43,467 nucleotides of DNA, taken from positions 6,799 through 50,265 of the forward strand of contig DF820474.1 in the NCBI GenBank assembly GCA_000739535.1, in the 5' to 3' direction. The notes under the pieces were generated by a model. The model was given only the letters and a program-made list of their open reading frames with translations, ran no database searches and was not told where the DNA came from. Shown one piece after another: positions 15,330-24,067 of the stretch. Each line of letters starts with the position of its first letter. The first letter of the stretch is position 1. The position numbers and the translations under genes were made by a program. Source of the DNA: Candidatus Vecturithrix granuli. GTDB lineage: Bacteria > Moduliflexota > Moduliflexia > Moduliflexales > Moduliflexaceae.

Positions 15330-16612
15330 TCTCCCATGACAAGATTCGGCAGCCAGAGCGAAATTGAGGGAACAAAAGCGACCGCTAAGAGCACAAGGAA
15401 AATCCCTAACAAATAGGGCCACATTTCTTTGCTGAGTTCTCCAATTGACACCCCGGTAATACTAGATACAGCATACAGACACATTCCGACCGGCGGCGTT
15501 AACAGGCCGATCATCGAAGCTAATGTCATCACCACGCCAAACTGGACCGGATCAATCGAAAAATGAATAATCACCTTTTGAAAAATCGGAATGGTAATCA
15601 GCAGCACTGCAATGCCTTCCAAAAAACAACCGAAAATCAGCAAGATCAGGATAATCATCAACATCACGACGACATAATTCGTGCTAATGCTGGTTAAACT
15701 GGCAATCACCTGGGCAGGAATGCGGTGCAGAATCAAAAGCCAGGCAAAGAAACCGGCCGCCGCAATGATAAACATAATCCGCACCGTGTGAGTGAGAGTT
15801 TCCCAGAAAATGGCCGGTAAATCCTTGAAGTGAATCGTTCGATACACGACTAATCCGAGGAAAAGGGCGTACAAACAGGCCACAACCGAAGCTTCGGTCG
15901 GTGTAAATTGTCCGCTCAGGATGCCCCCGATGATAATAACCGGAGTTCCCAGAGGTAAGGCCGCCTCTTTCCCGCTTACGAAAATTTCTTTGAGATTGCT
16001 ATGCTGCTCACGGGGATAATTGCGGTATTTTGAAATGAAATAAACTGCGATCATCAGAGCGATGGCCATCAGCCCTCCCGGAATCACGCCGGCCAGAAAG
16101 AGTCTGCCCACTGAGACCCCGGTTAAATGTCCGTAAATAACAAAGGGGATGCTGGGTGGAATGACCGGACCAATTGTTGATGAGGCGGCTGTAATCGCGG
16201 CTGAAAATTTCCAATCGTAGCCGTTATCTTTCATGGCCTTCATCTCAATTATACCTAATCCGGCTGCATCAGCAACGGCAGCGCCTGACATACCGGAGAA
16301 AATGAGGCTGGCAATAATATTGACCTGGCCTAAACCGCCCCATACGCGGCCGACAAGGGATCGAGCAAAACGGAAGATCCGTTCCGTAATCCCCCCGGTA
16401 TTCATCAGATTCCCGGCTAAAATAAAGAACGGGATCGCCAGGAGCGTAAAGGAGGTGGTAGAGGCGTACATGCGCTGAGCGACCATGGTGAGAATGTCGG
16501 CCTGCCCCATAACTAAAAAGGTCAACACGGCGGTGAGTCCCATGGCAACCGCGACCGGAATCCCAAGAAAAATAAATCCGATTAAGACAGCAAAAATTAC
16601 AAATGTCGTCAT
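15326..16612 (-). CDS. TRAP transporter large permease (DctM type), system 2
   Basis: A 428-residue polytopic inner-membrane protein with about 12 hydrophobic segments. It drives sodium-coupled uptake of an organic acid delivered by the binding protein. Family motifs are present: LLAIPFFILAGNLM, the SGMSGAAVADAAGLG loop, IGPVIPPSIPFVIYG, and GLLTPPVGMCLYAVSSI near the end. Length fits DctM. GGAG is about 11 nt before the ATG. A terminator-like hairpin (16646-16680) separates it from the dctP gene upstream. The neighbourhood indicates a hexuronate or unsaturated oligouronide substrate, which is inferred. Confidence 0.93.
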   Translation of the reverse strand: MTTFVIFAVLIGFIFLGIPVAVAMGLTAVLTFLVMGQADILTMVAQRMYASTTSFTLLAIPFFILAGNLMNTGGITERIFRFARSLVGRVWGGLGQVNIIASLIFSGMSGAAVADAAGLGIIEMKAMKDNGYDWKFSAAITAASSTIGPVIPPSIPFVIYGHLTGVSVGRLFLAGVIPGGLMAIALMIAVYFISKYRNYPREQHSNLKEIFVSGKEAALPLGTPVIIIGGILSGQFTPTEASVVACLYALFLGLVVYRTIHFKDLPAIFWETLTHTVRIMFIIAAAGFFAWLLILHRIPAQVIASLTSISTNYVVVMLMIILILLIFGCFLEGIAVLLITIPIFQKVIIHFSIDPVQFGVVMTLASMIGLLTPPVGMCLYAVSSITGVSIGELSKEMWPYLLGIFLVLLAVAFVPSISLWLPNLVMGE

Positions 16613-16645
16613 CGCTCACATACTCCGCAAATTTTCGGATATTCT

Positions 16646-16680
16646 AAAAACCGGGTTTCTTCAAGAAACCCGGTTTTTTG
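16646..16680 (-). terminator. Terminator-like hairpin between dctP and dctM
   Basis: On the minus strand AACCGGGTTTCTT pairs with AAGAAACCCGGTT, followed by TTTAG. It lies 15 nt past the dctP stop. Such partial terminators are common behind binding-protein genes and would give more DctP than membrane subunits. Confidence 0.75.
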
Positions 16681-16694
16681 TCTGTCTGACTTCC

Positions 16695-17681
16695 TTATTT
16701 GGCTTCTTCAAGCATTTTCAAAAAGGCGTCAAGATTCTCGGCGCCAACCGATGCTTTCATGCGGTCATACGCCGGCCCCATCTTAGCTTTAAAATCTGCC
16801 ACATTCGGCCAGGTAACTTCCATGCCCAACTCTTCGAGCTTCTTGATCTGCTCCGATTCAGCGTCGCGGAGGGTTTTCCGCATAAAATCTCCGGCTTTTT
16901 TACTCTCTTCTTTGATAATCTGCTGCTGCTCCGGCGTCAGCTTATCCCAGGTTTTCTTGCTCATCACATGCACCATCGAATTATAGGTATGACCTGTCAT
17001 CGCAAGATATTTCTGGGTTTCATAAATTTTGAACGCATAAATCACGCTAATCGGATTTTCCTGGCCGTCAACTACCCCTTGCTTCAGAGCCATTGGCAAT
17101 TCGGAAAATTGGATAGTCTGGACTGTGGCTCCCAGGGCTTCCATTGCGGCCTGATTCGGCAATTCCGGGGGAGTTCGGACCTTTAATCCTTTAACGTCAT
17201 CCGGGGTATTGATCGGGCGAACGCTATTTGTCAAATTCCGGAAACCCCATTCCCAGTTTGAGAGAAAAATCAGTCCGGCGTCTTCTAAATCCTTTTCCGC
17301 CCATTTCATAAAGGGGCCGTCCAGCACTTTGTAAGCATGATCGTAATTCTCATAAGCAAAGGGCAGCATGACGCACCCAAATTTTTGGGAATACTTTGCC
17401 AATTGCCCCTGGGTCGGAAGGCTCATGTCAATAACGCCCAGGACATTCTGCTCGAGGACTTCCGGAGGATTACCCAACTCGTTGTTCGGATAAATTTCCA
17501 CTGTAATTTCCCCATTCGTCCGTTGAGCAACGCCTTCAGCAAACATTTTGGCGGCATCGTTGCCAGCATGATCGGCATTAGCATAATGCCCTAATTTCAA
17601 TTCCAGGGCAACGCCCGGCTGGCAGACAAGCAGCATGAGTACGGCAAATAGAATGATTCCTGACAACATTTTGCTTTTCAT
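16695..17681 (-). CDS. TRAP periplasmic solute-binding protein (DctP type), system 2
   Basis: A 328-residue periplasmic protein. Residues 1-27 are a signal peptide (MKSKMLSGIILFAVLMLLVC, cleavage probably after the GVA segment). The mature part opens LELKLGHYANADHAGNDAAK and has the DctP hallmark GLKVRTPP, whose arginine binds the ligand carboxylate, then ALGATVQTIQFSELPMALKQGVVDGQENP. AGGAGG is 9 nt before 17681; the longer in-frame ATG at 17702 lies before that site. It feeds the DctM/DctQ pair downstream. Position beside kduD and kdgK suggests a uronate ligand. Confidence 0.92.
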   Translation of the reverse strand: MKSKMLSGIILFAVLMLLVCQPGVALELKLGHYANADHAGNDAAKMFAEGVAQRTNGEITVEIYPNNELGNPPEVLEQNVLGVIDMSLPTQGQLAKYSQKFGCVMLPFAYENYDHAYKVLDGPFMKWAEKDLEDAGLIFLSNWEWGFRNLTNSVRPINTPDDVKGLKVRTPPELPNQAAMEALGATVQTIQFSELPMALKQGVVDGQENPISVIYAFKIYETQKYLAMTGHTYNSMVHVMSKKTWDKLTPEQQQIIKEESKKAGDFMRKTLRDAESEQIKKLEELGMEVTWPNVADFKAKMGPAYDRMKASVGAENLDAFLKMLEEAK

Positions 17682-17780
17682 AACACTACTCCTCCTGAGC
17701 ATATTTAAGTGAGGGATGAAACACGCTGTCGTGCTTCTCCTTCGTTGTTGTTACAGTGAAACTCTGAGTAATGTGGAATC

Positions 17781-17923
17781 TAAGTAATTATAAATATATT
17801 TGTTGCACTTTTCCAGAACCTCACCCCCGGCACCTCTCCAAAAGAGAGGGGAAACTTCCTCCCCTTCCAGGAGGGTTGTGAAGAGATTTTTCAAAGTTGA
17901 AAAAATTTATTCATAATTACTTA
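17781..17923. repeat. Inverted-repeat element in the dctP2 upstream gap
   Basis: TAAGTAATTAT (17781) mirrors ATAATTACTTA (17913-17923). Between them are AGAGAGGGG and CCTCTCC complementary tracts (CCTCTCCAAAAGAGAGG). The 17682-18036 gap has no gene; a TATAAT at about 17787-17792 (minus strand) may serve dctP2, but no good -35 is visible. Confidence 0.5.
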
Positions 17924-17976
17924 CAAGGCATCTGTTTGTAAAATGCCCCCAATTTCACCTCCTTTTACTGGGTTCT

Positions 17977-18030
17977 CATGTTCGTAGTTCTGCTTTCAAG
18001 CAGCCCGCTAAAGCGTGAACTACAAACATG
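17977..18030. repeat. Short inverted repeat after kduD
   Basis: CATGTTCGTAGTTC mirrors GAACTACAAACATG, with a GCTTTCAAGCAGCCCGCTAAAGC inner region that can also pair (GCTTT/AAAGC). It lies 7 nt past the kduD stop and may end or stabilise that transcript part. Confidence 0.65.
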
Positions 18031-18036
18031 CGCGGA

Positions 18037-18801
18037 TTATCTTCCCAGCCAGCCGCCATCAACGGCCAGCGTAAAGCCATTCATATAATTTGAGGCCGCA
18101 GAGGCTAAAAAGACGACTGCGCCTTGCAGTTCTTCCGGATCGCCCCAATGGCCCGCAGGGATACGTTCGAGAATCGCTTTATTGCGCACCGGGTCACTGC
18201 GCAGCGGCGCGGTGTTATCGGTAATCATATATCCGGGCGCAATGGCATTCACATTAATATTGTGCCTGGCCCATTCGTTGGCTAATAATTGCGTCAATCC
18301 GCGAATACCGCTTTTACTTGAGGTATAAGGCGGAATCAAAATCCCTCCCTGAAAGGCGAGCAATGACGCAATACTGATAATTTTTCCCCCTGTGCCTTGC
18401 TTGACAAATTGATTGGCGACAGCCTGGCTCAAGAAAAAGACGGATTTCAGGTTCACATTCATCACGTCATCCCAATCTTTTTCCGTGAATTCCAGCGAAG
18501 GCGCGCGGCGGATAATCCCGGCGTTGTTGACCAGGATATTGATTTTGCCAAAGGTTTCAACGGTTTTGGCGACAATGCCTTTAATTGGCTCGATTGTGAT
18601 CAAATTCGCCTGAATGCCCAGGAACTTGCGTCCGGTTGCTTCGATTTTCTGCTGCACATCTTCGGGCGCATGGGAATTATACACGCCGACAATATCGGCT
18701 CCGGCTTCCGCTAATCCAATCGCCATAGCTTTTCCTAATCCCGTAGCGACGCCTGTCACAATTGCAACCTGATCTGTGAGTTTGAATTTATCTAATATCA
18801 T
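18037..18801 (-). CDS. kduD: 2-dehydro-3-deoxy-D-gluconate 5-dehydrogenase
   Basis: A 254-residue short-chain dehydrogenase that reduces 3-deoxy-D-glycero-2,5-hexodiulosonate (the KduI product) to KDG with NADH. It shows the TGVATGLG cofactor loop (16-23), NNAG (92-95), S146 and YTSSK (Y159, K163), and the C-terminal GFTLAVDGGWLGR typical of KduD. AGGAGG lies 7 nt before 18801; an in-frame upstream ATG at 18897 is not credible because it is far from any ribosome site and adds residues outside the SDR fold. It lies between kduI and the second TRAP system on one strand. Confidence 0.92.
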   Translation of the reverse strand: MILDKFKLTDQVAIVTGVATGLGKAMAIGLAEAGADIVGVYNSHAPEDVQQKIEATGRKFLGIQANLITIEPIKGIVAKTVETFGKINILVNNAGIIRRAPSLEFTEKDWDDVMNVNLKSVFFLSQAVANQFVKQGTGGKIISIASLLAFQGGILIPPYTSSKSGIRGLTQLLANEWARHNINVNAIAPGYMITDNTAPLRSDPVRNKAILERIPAGHWGDPEELQGAVVFLASAASNYMNGFTLAVDGGWLGR

Positions 18802-18825
18802 CGTTTTTCCTCCTGTTTTTGAGTT

Positions 18826-18930
18826 GAACACTACCACGAATTTGAGAAAGGAACGAATTGCTGTGTCATTCTTCCATCTATTCGTTGTATTCTTCAATTC
18901 GGTGTATTCTTTAATCCGTTGTAGTGTTGT
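18826..18930. repeat. Degenerate inverted repeat between kduI and kduD
   Basis: AACACTACCACGAATTTGAG at the left loosely mirrors ATCCGTTGTAGTGTT at the right; ATTCGTTGTATTCTT-type segments are repeated inside (near 18880 and 18897). It is related to the cleaner palindrome at 19870-19938. Confidence 0.55.
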
Positions 18931-18951
18931 AATCAGTTTCTATGCCTGCCC

Positions 18952-19782
18952 CTATCGTAACTCGCTCATCGGCACATGATCCATATCGGTGAAGGTCTGG
19001 TTTTCGCCGACCATGCCCCAGATAAAAGTATAATTCGTGGTACCGACTCCGGAATGAATCGAATAACTCGGTGAAATAACCGCCTGTTCGTTGCGCACGA
19101 TGATATGGCGTGTTTCTGTGGGTTCGCCGGTAAAATGAAAGACGACCGCTTTCTCTGGCAAATCAAAATACAGATAGACTTCCATGCGGCGTTCATGCGT
19201 ATGGCAGGGCATCGTGTTCCAGACATTACAAGGTTCCAAAATTGTCATCCCCATGACAAGCTGGCAACTTTGCAACACATCAGGATGCACGTATTGGTAG
19301 ATTATGCGTTTGTTCGATTCTTCCAGCGAACCTAAGTGTACCTGGCGCGCGTCGGCCAGGCCGACTTTTTTGGTCGGATACGCAGCGTGCGCCGGAGCAC
19401 TGTTGCAATAAAATTTGGCTGGAGCAGCTTTATCTACGCTTGCAAAGGCGACTTCTTTGATTCCTTTGCCGATATAGATCCCGTCGCGTGGCCCAAGAGA
19501 AAACGTTTCTCCGTCCAGGGTAATCGTTCCGGCGCCGCCAATATTAATGGCCCCCATTTCGCGGCGTTCTAAAAAATACTCGGCCCCTAGCTCTTTGCCG
19601 GCTTCAAGTGTAAGGGCTGCATCAGTCGGGCAGACGCCGCCAACGATAATACGATCAACATGGCTGTACACCAGATTGATTTGACCAGGTTCGAACAGCT
19701 TTTCGATCAGGTATTCTTGCCGCAGCCGGTCGGTCGTATAGGTTTTAAATGCCTCAGGATGGGCAGGATAACGAATCTCCAT
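18952..19782 (-). CDS. kduI: 5-dehydro-4-deoxy-D-glucuronate isomerase
   Basis: A 276-residue cupin enzyme that isomerises 5-keto-4-deoxyuronate, formed from unsaturated uronates after polysaccharide-lyase action, to 3-deoxy-D-glycero-2,5-hexodiulosonate. The zinc site is visible: [20 protein letters not shown] gives H194, H196 and E201, with H243 in SIHSG. It starts [15 protein letters not shown] as KduI proteins do and has the family length. AAGGAG lies 9 nt before 19782; the longer frame from 19866 is rejected. It is followed by kduD and preceded by the IclR regulator on the same strand. Confidence 0.95.
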   Translation of the reverse strand: MEIRYPAHPEAFKTYTTDRLRQEYLIEKLFEPGQINLVYSHVDRIIVGGVCPTDAALTLEAGKELGAEYFLERREMGAINIGGAGTITLDGETFSLGPRDGIYIGKGIKEVAFASVDKAAPAKFYCNSAPAHAAYPTKKVGLADARQVHLGSLEESNKRIIYQYVHPDVLQSCQLVMGMTILEPCNVWNTMPCHTHERRMEVYLYFDLPEKAVVFHFTGEPTETRHIIVRNEQAVISPSYSIHSGVGTTNYTFIWGMVGENQTFTDMDHVPMSELR

Positions 19783-19869
19783 GATATTTATCTCCTTTTC
19801 TTGTTTCTTATGTTTGGAAACCTCTTTAATTGTGGACCTCAACGTTTTTATGGTATGAGTCAACACTAT

Positions 19870-19938
19870 CTACAACGGATTTGAGAACTCAACAGATAAC
19901 AATCCGCAGAATCCGTTCCATTCTTTCATCCGTTGTAG
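19870..19938. repeat. Inverted repeat upstream of kduI
   Basis: CTACAACGGAT (19870) mirrors ATCCGTTGTAG (19928-19938), with a second ATCCG/CGGAT pair inside. The ends recall the ACTACA-GGATT palindromes of the defence segment. It fills the iclR-kduI gap. Confidence 0.75.
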
Positions 19939-19973
19939 TGATGGCGACCGAAATGATGGTTGACGTCTCTATT

Positions 19974-20774
19974 TTATCCCCGAAATCCCAGTTTACGCGA
20001 GATAGCTAAGGCTGTGGCCACAACCTCCTTCCGCAATTCATTTTCTATGATTTTTTTGGTCAGATGCACGGTTGTTCCGGAAATACTAATTGCCGCCACA
20101 ACTTTCCCGGATTCATTGCGAATCGGCGCGGCCACACAGCGAACCCCTTTTTCGCGTTCTTGTTCATCAAGGGCAAAGCCTTGCGCACGAATTTTTTTGA
20201 GTTGTTCTTTCAATATTTCCGGGTCACTAATCGTATTCTCCGTAATTTTTTTTAACTCTTTCGTAGCGATAAATTGTTTCAGGTCTTCCTCAGAAAGATG
20301 CGCCAGCAGTATTTTACCCGAGGCACAAGCATGAGCGGGGACACGTAACCCGACTCTGGAGGTCATGCGAAATCCCACGTCATGATTCACAGCATCGAGC
20401 TTATCTATATAGACGATTTCCTGTTGATCGAGAATCACCAGATGAACCGTTTCCTTAATTCGCTGCGCGAGATCGACCAGAAATGGCCGCGCTTCTTCTC
20501 GCAAATCTAATTGATTCAATAAACGATTACCTAACTCGACCAGTTTAAAGCCAAGCGAATAGTGTTTGGTGGTCGTCTCCTGGCGTACAAAGCCAAAATA
20601 GATGAGAGACGACAAGAACCGATGGGTCGTGCCCTTGGGCAATTGAACGTTTTCCGATAACTCCCCCAGACTCATCCCCCCGGGATATTGCGCCAACGCA
20701 TCCAGAATGTCTGCAACACGTTCGATGGTTTGAATCAAGTTGGTTGGTTTCGCTTTTGGTAACGATTCGTTCAT
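19974..20774 (-). CDS. IclR-family transcriptional regulator (KdgR-like role)
   Basis: A 266-residue regulator. Residues about 15-75 form the winged helix (IERVADILDALAQYPGGMSL, then LPKGTTHRFLSSLIYFGFV); the rest is the IclR effector domain (LGNRLLN, HLVILDQQEIVYIDKLDAV, HACASGKILLAHL, GVRCVAAPIRN). IclR proteins include KdgR, which senses KDG in pectin degraders. It lies 23 nt after DctM and before kduI, so it is embedded in the operon it likely controls. GAAA/TTTC palindromes over two promoters (23837 and 26299) are plausible targets. The start at 20774 has only a weak ribosome site; an in-frame start upstream would run back into dctM. Confidence 0.88.
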   Translation of the reverse strand: MNESLPKAKPTNLIQTIERVADILDALAQYPGGMSLGELSENVQLPKGTTHRFLSSLIYFGFVRQETTTKHYSLGFKLVELGNRLLNQLDLREEARPFLVDLAQRIKETVHLVILDQQEIVYIDKLDAVNHDVGFRMTSRVGLRVPAHACASGKILLAHLSEEDLKQFIATKELKKITENTISDPEILKEQLKKIRAQGFALDEQEREKGVRCVAAPIRNESGKVVAAISISGTTVHLTKKIIENELRKEVVATALAISRKLGFRG

Positions 20775-20797
20775 ACAGGATCTACCGCTCTTTCCGC

Positions 20798-22081
20798 CTA
20801 TGGCATAAGCCAATTTGGCAAGAACATAGTTAATTGAGGAATATACGTGACCAACAACAGCACAATCAGCATGGCTGGCCACAAACTCAGCATCGACACA
20901 GATACGCGCTCCATCGAGGTTTTTCCCACCGTACATCCGACAAACAAGCCCGTGCCAACCGGTGGAGTAGTCAGCCCAATACCCAAATTCAACATCAGTA
21001 CCACGCCGAACGTCACCGGATCCATGCCGGTTGCTATCATCACCGGCAGCAGCACCGGTGTGACAATCACAATCAGCGGCGCAACATCCATAATCATGCC
21101 TAACCCGATCAACAATAGATTGATGAGCAGATAGAGCAAAAATGTGTTATCAGTGATGGAGAGTAAAAATGTGGTCGCTTTGGATGGGATTTGCAGAAAT
21201 GTCATCATCCATGCAAAGGCCGACGCGCAGCCGATCAGGAACAGCACCGAGGTCGTGGTTTTGACCGCGTCGAGCAATACGCTCCAAATATCGGCGAACT
21301 GCATTTCTTTATACACAAAAATTCCCAGGAAAATTGCGTAAAACACAGAAATGGCTGAGGCTTCGCTGACGGTGAAAATACCGAACGCGATGCCGCCGAC
21401 AATCACCACCGCCGCCAGAATCGCCAGCAGGCCATCGCGAATGATAATCAACGATTCTTGCAACGGCGGGCGTTGTTCGCGGGGATAGTTGCGCTTAATG
21501 GCGATATAATAGCTGCTGATCATCAGAGCCAGTCCGACCATAATTCCGGGAATATAGCCGGCCAGAAACAATTTGCCGACCGATACGCCGCCGGCAATCA
21601 TGGCGTAAATCACCATATTATGGCTGGGAGGAATAATAATACCCTGTGTGGCTGACGCTACGGTAATGGCGGTAGAAAATTCGCGGTCGTAGCCCTTTTC
21701 CACCATCATGGGGATCATGATCGGCCCGGTGGATGAAATATCGGCAATGGCCGACCCGGAGACGCCGCCAAAAAACATTGATTGGATACAGTTGACCATC
21801 GCCAGCCCACCCCGAAACGGCCCGACGAGGATATAGGCAAAATCCACAATCCGCCTGGCAACGCCCCCTTTAGCCATAATTCCACCCGCCAGAATAAACA
21901 AGGGAATCGCAATCAATGGAAACACCTGAATTCCGGCGCTGATGCGCTGCACCAGCATAGCCGGGCCGATACCCGTCATCAATCCGGTCAGAAACGCCGC
22001 TACTCCGAGGCAAAAGGCCACCGGCAGGCCGCAAAATGTCAACAGTAAAAACGATCCGATCAGCACCAGCGATGGCGACAT
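20798..22081 (-). CDS. TRAP transporter large permease (DctM type), system 1
   Basis: A 427-residue polytopic permease with LIAIPLFILAGGIMAKGGVA, the SGSAIADISSTGPI loop, GIIIPPSHNMVIYAM and GLTTPPVGTGLFVGCTV, all DctM landmarks. It is sodium-driven and works with DctQ at 22081 and DctP at 22664. Its ATG overlaps the DctQ stop by one base (TAATG), so the two are translationally coupled. The order P-Q-M is the usual one. It differs clearly from the DctM of system 2, so the systems are not a recent duplication and probably import different sugar acids. Confidence 0.93.
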   Translation of the reverse strand: MSPSLVLIGSFLLLTFCGLPVAFCLGVAAFLTGLMTGIGPAMLVQRISAGIQVFPLIAIPLFILAGGIMAKGGVARRIVDFAYILVGPFRGGLAMVNCIQSMFFGGVSGSAIADISSTGPIMIPMMVEKGYDREFSTAITVASATQGIIIPPSHNMVIYAMIAGGVSVGKLFLAGYIPGIMVGLALMISSYYIAIKRNYPREQRPPLQESLIIIRDGLLAILAAVVIVGGIAFGIFTVSEASAISVFYAIFLGIFVYKEMQFADIWSVLLDAVKTTTSVLFLIGCASAFAWMMTFLQIPSKATTFLLSITDNTFLLYLLINLLLIGLGMIMDVAPLIVIVTPVLLPVMIATGMDPVTFGVVLMLNLGIGLTTPPVGTGLFVGCTVGKTSMERVSVSMLSLWPAMLIVLLLVTYIPQLTMFLPNWLMP

Positions 22082-22590
22082 TACCGTGTTCCTCCTTTTG
22101 ATAAAGATTGACCGACAATGCGCTCAAACATTTTCACCACCGTAAACAGCATCATGAACACTGCGGCCACAGGGAGAATAATATATGTCGTTCCAATCGG
22201 AATTCGCAGGGCCGACATCTGTCCGCCCATTGTTCGTTGAGCCAGCACAATCCCTTCCTTCACAATCCAAAACGCGAACCACAACACCACGCCATCCATA
22301 ATGGTCAGCAGCCAGAGACGTACACGGGCGGGAAGCCGATCAATCAAGATATTCAGGCGCACGTGCGAATCGGTCCGGATGCAGCCTGCCGCCCCCAGCA
22401 TGGTTGCCCACATCATAGAAAGCAGCGCCAGCTCTTCAGCCCAAAAGATACCGGTATTAAATATATATCGCGCCACGACTTGCCACCCGACCAGGAATGC
22501 GAGAAACCCCAGCATAAAAGCGATAATGATCGAAAAAACACGTTCGATAGCGTCCATCCAGCCCGACACCCGTTGCACGATCGTATTCAC
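22081..22590 (-). CDS. TRAP transporter small permease (DctQ type), system 1
   Basis: A 169-residue membrane protein with four hydrophobic helices, VVARYIFNTGIFWAEELALL (the aromatic-W-x-EE block of DctQ) and MMWATMLGAAGCIRTDSHV. It forms the membrane complex with DctM. Translation begins at GTG (22590-22588), preceded by AGGTG. The stop overlaps the DctM start by one base. A 15-bp perfect hairpin (22621-22653) lies between it and dctP. Confidence 0.9.
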   Translation of the reverse strand: MNTIVQRVSGWMDAIERVFSIIIAFMLGFLAFLVGWQVVARYIFNTGIFWAEELALLSMMWATMLGAAGCIRTDSHVRLNILIDRLPARVRLWLLTIMDGVVLWFAFWIVKEGIVLAQRTMGGQMSALRIPIGTTYIILPVAAVFMMLFTVVKMFERIVGQSLSKGGTR

Positions 22591-22620
22591 AGTTTCACCT
22601 GTTCTGTTCTATCAGCGATT

Positions 22621-22653
22621 CAGAAGTGCAAAAGCTCGGCTTTTGCACTTCTG
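22621..22653. repeat. Perfect hairpin between dctP1 and dctQ1
   Basis: CAGAAGTGCAAAAGC-TCG-GCTTTTGCACTTCTG: a 15-bp stem and 3-nt loop without a U tract. It may stabilise the dctP message. It is similar to the hairpins at 27571-27621, 34911-34949 and 40731-40779, which share a CAAA-GC core and (G/A)GAGTGC-type ends. Confidence 0.9.
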
Positions 22654-22663
22654 ACATCCTGAA

Positions 22664-23665
22664 TTACTTGCCAGCATCCATAATGGCCTGGATCAGATCA
22701 GCCCCGACAATTGGCTCAAATTGCTTGTGAATCGGCGCGGCCAGCGCCTGAAAAGCCGTAATATCATCTACCTCGTTGAACTCCATGCCTTTTTCTTTCA
22801 ATTGCGCGGTTGCTTCGCCAACATAGTCGGCCCATATCTGGCGTTGCAAGGGAATGGTTTCCTGCGCTGCCTCCAAAATAGCAGCCTGGACTTCGGGAGA
22901 AGCCGAGTCGAATATCTGTTTGCTCATAATCAAAATATCAGGAATCGACACGTGCCCGGTATAAGAGAAATATTTGGCAACTTCTTGCATATTGAAGGAG
23001 AGCACGGTGGGTTCGTTATTTTCCCATCCATCGATCACCTTCTGCTGTAAGGCCACATATACCTCCGATTGTCCCATCGGAACCGCGGTTGCACCAAGCG
23101 CATTGATGGTTTCGATCAGTGGTTCGCTCTGCATCACACGAATTTTCAAGCCCTTCATATCATCAGGCGTCCGAATCGGGCGAACTGAGGTGGTCACATT
23201 TCTGGAACCAGCGTCAAAGAATGCCAACCCCTTGAACCCACTGGCCTCGAGATCCGCCATCAACCTCTCGCCGATCGGGCCGTCAAGCACCAGGTGTTGA
23301 TGTTCCAGATTACGCCAGATAAACGGCAGACTGACAACCTGCAAGGTTTTGGAAAACTGACCGAGCGGCGCGGAAGACACCTTGGTAATCTCGATCGAAC
23401 CAAGCTGCGCACCCTCGATATAATCTTTTTCCTGGCCTAATTGTCCGGCCGGATAGACGGTGATGACGACTTCGCCATTGGTCTTTTCGTTGACTTTTTC
23501 GGCAAAGGCCACCAACGCTTGATGAACCGGGTGCGAATCCGGCAGCACCGACGCCAGTTTCCAGTTATAGGTTGCCGCATACAGTGGAGAACCAACTCCT
23601 ATCACCAGACTCATTGCCACAATGGCACACACCATAAACATTGCTGCACACCTTTGACATCTCAT
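22664..23665 (-). CDS. TRAP periplasmic solute-binding protein (DctP type), system 1
   Basis: A 333-residue periplasmic binding protein. A signal peptide covers residues 1-30 (hydrophobic core VCAIVAMSLVIGVG, cleavage after SPLYA). The mature protein starts ATYNWKLASVLPDSHPVHQA and carries the ligand-binding block GLKIRVMQSEP with its conserved arginine, then GATAVPMGQSEVYVALQQKV and IDGWENNEP. AAGGAGGG lies 8 nt before the ATG. It is the first gene of the TRAP-iclR-kdu unit; the promoter at 23837-23878 gives a leader of about 180 nt. Confidence 0.93.
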   Translation of the reverse strand: MRCQRCAAMFMVCAIVAMSLVIGVGSPLYAATYNWKLASVLPDSHPVHQALVAFAEKVNEKTNGEVVITVYPAGQLGQEKDYIEGAQLGSIEITKVSSAPLGQFSKTLQVVSLPFIWRNLEHQHLVLDGPIGERLMADLEASGFKGLAFFDAGSRNVTTSVRPIRTPDDMKGLKIRVMQSEPLIETINALGATAVPMGQSEVYVALQQKVIDGWENNEPTVLSFNMQEVAKYFSYTGHVSIPDILIMSKQIFDSASPEVQAAILEAAQETIPLQRQIWADYVGEATAQLKEKGMEFNEVDDITAFQALAAPIHKQFEPIVGADLIQAIMDAGK

Positions 23666-23836
23666 ACCATAGCCCTCCTTGTAACCCTATACTGATAAAT
23701 TACAAGATTCATCGATCACCCTGAGCTTGCCTGCTGACACGGCTTCGACAGTTCAACATGACCGATATCCTCTAATTCAACAGCATTACCCTGTAACCTG
23801 TTTGTTAATAAGAATGGTTTTACCTGTTCCGCATAA

Positions 23837-23878
23837 CGAAACATATTTTCAACATACGAAATAAATGATTCTTGTCAA
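23837..23878 (-). promoter_or_regulatory. Promoter and GAAA/TTTC operator of the dctP1 unit
   Basis: On the minus strand: TTGACA (23873-23878), 16 nt, TATGTT (23851-23856), running into TTGAAAATATGTTTCG (23837-23852), a GAAA-N5-6-TTTC palindrome at the transcription start. The same layout occurs at 26299-26340 ahead of the dehydrogenase gene. Confidence 0.65.
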
Positions 23879-23953
23879 GAATTTTTTTTAAACAGTGACT
23901 ATTTTTACCGGACGATTTTCTATTTATAAGCAAGCCATCCCCTTTACGCCAGG

Positions 23954-24065
23954 CAGGGCTGTTAAGTTCTATGAATGATTGTCATCTCGACTTCGCTCGA
24001 TGACCGGGCACTCGTTCGTCGAGCGAAGTCGAGACAGTCTGCGTTGCGAGAACTTCACTGCCCTG
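23954..24065. mobile_element. TIR-bounded palindromic element, copy 1
   Basis: Ends CAGGGCTGTTAAGTTCT and its near complement AGAACTTCACTGCCCTG enclose a second, unlike palindrome (TCTCGACTTCGCTCGA / TCGAGCGAAGTCGAGA). Copy 2 (26839-26982) shares the ends but has a different centre. The right end is 2 nt from the stop of the URO-D-like gene. Confidence 0.7.
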
Positions 24066-24067
24066 CT

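Noticed and set aside
18776-19973. GTTTC-N9-GAAAC sequence upstream of kduI considered as a further IclR site.
   Set aside because: The half sites are in the opposite order and spacing to the two matched promoter sites, so a common regulator is not supported.
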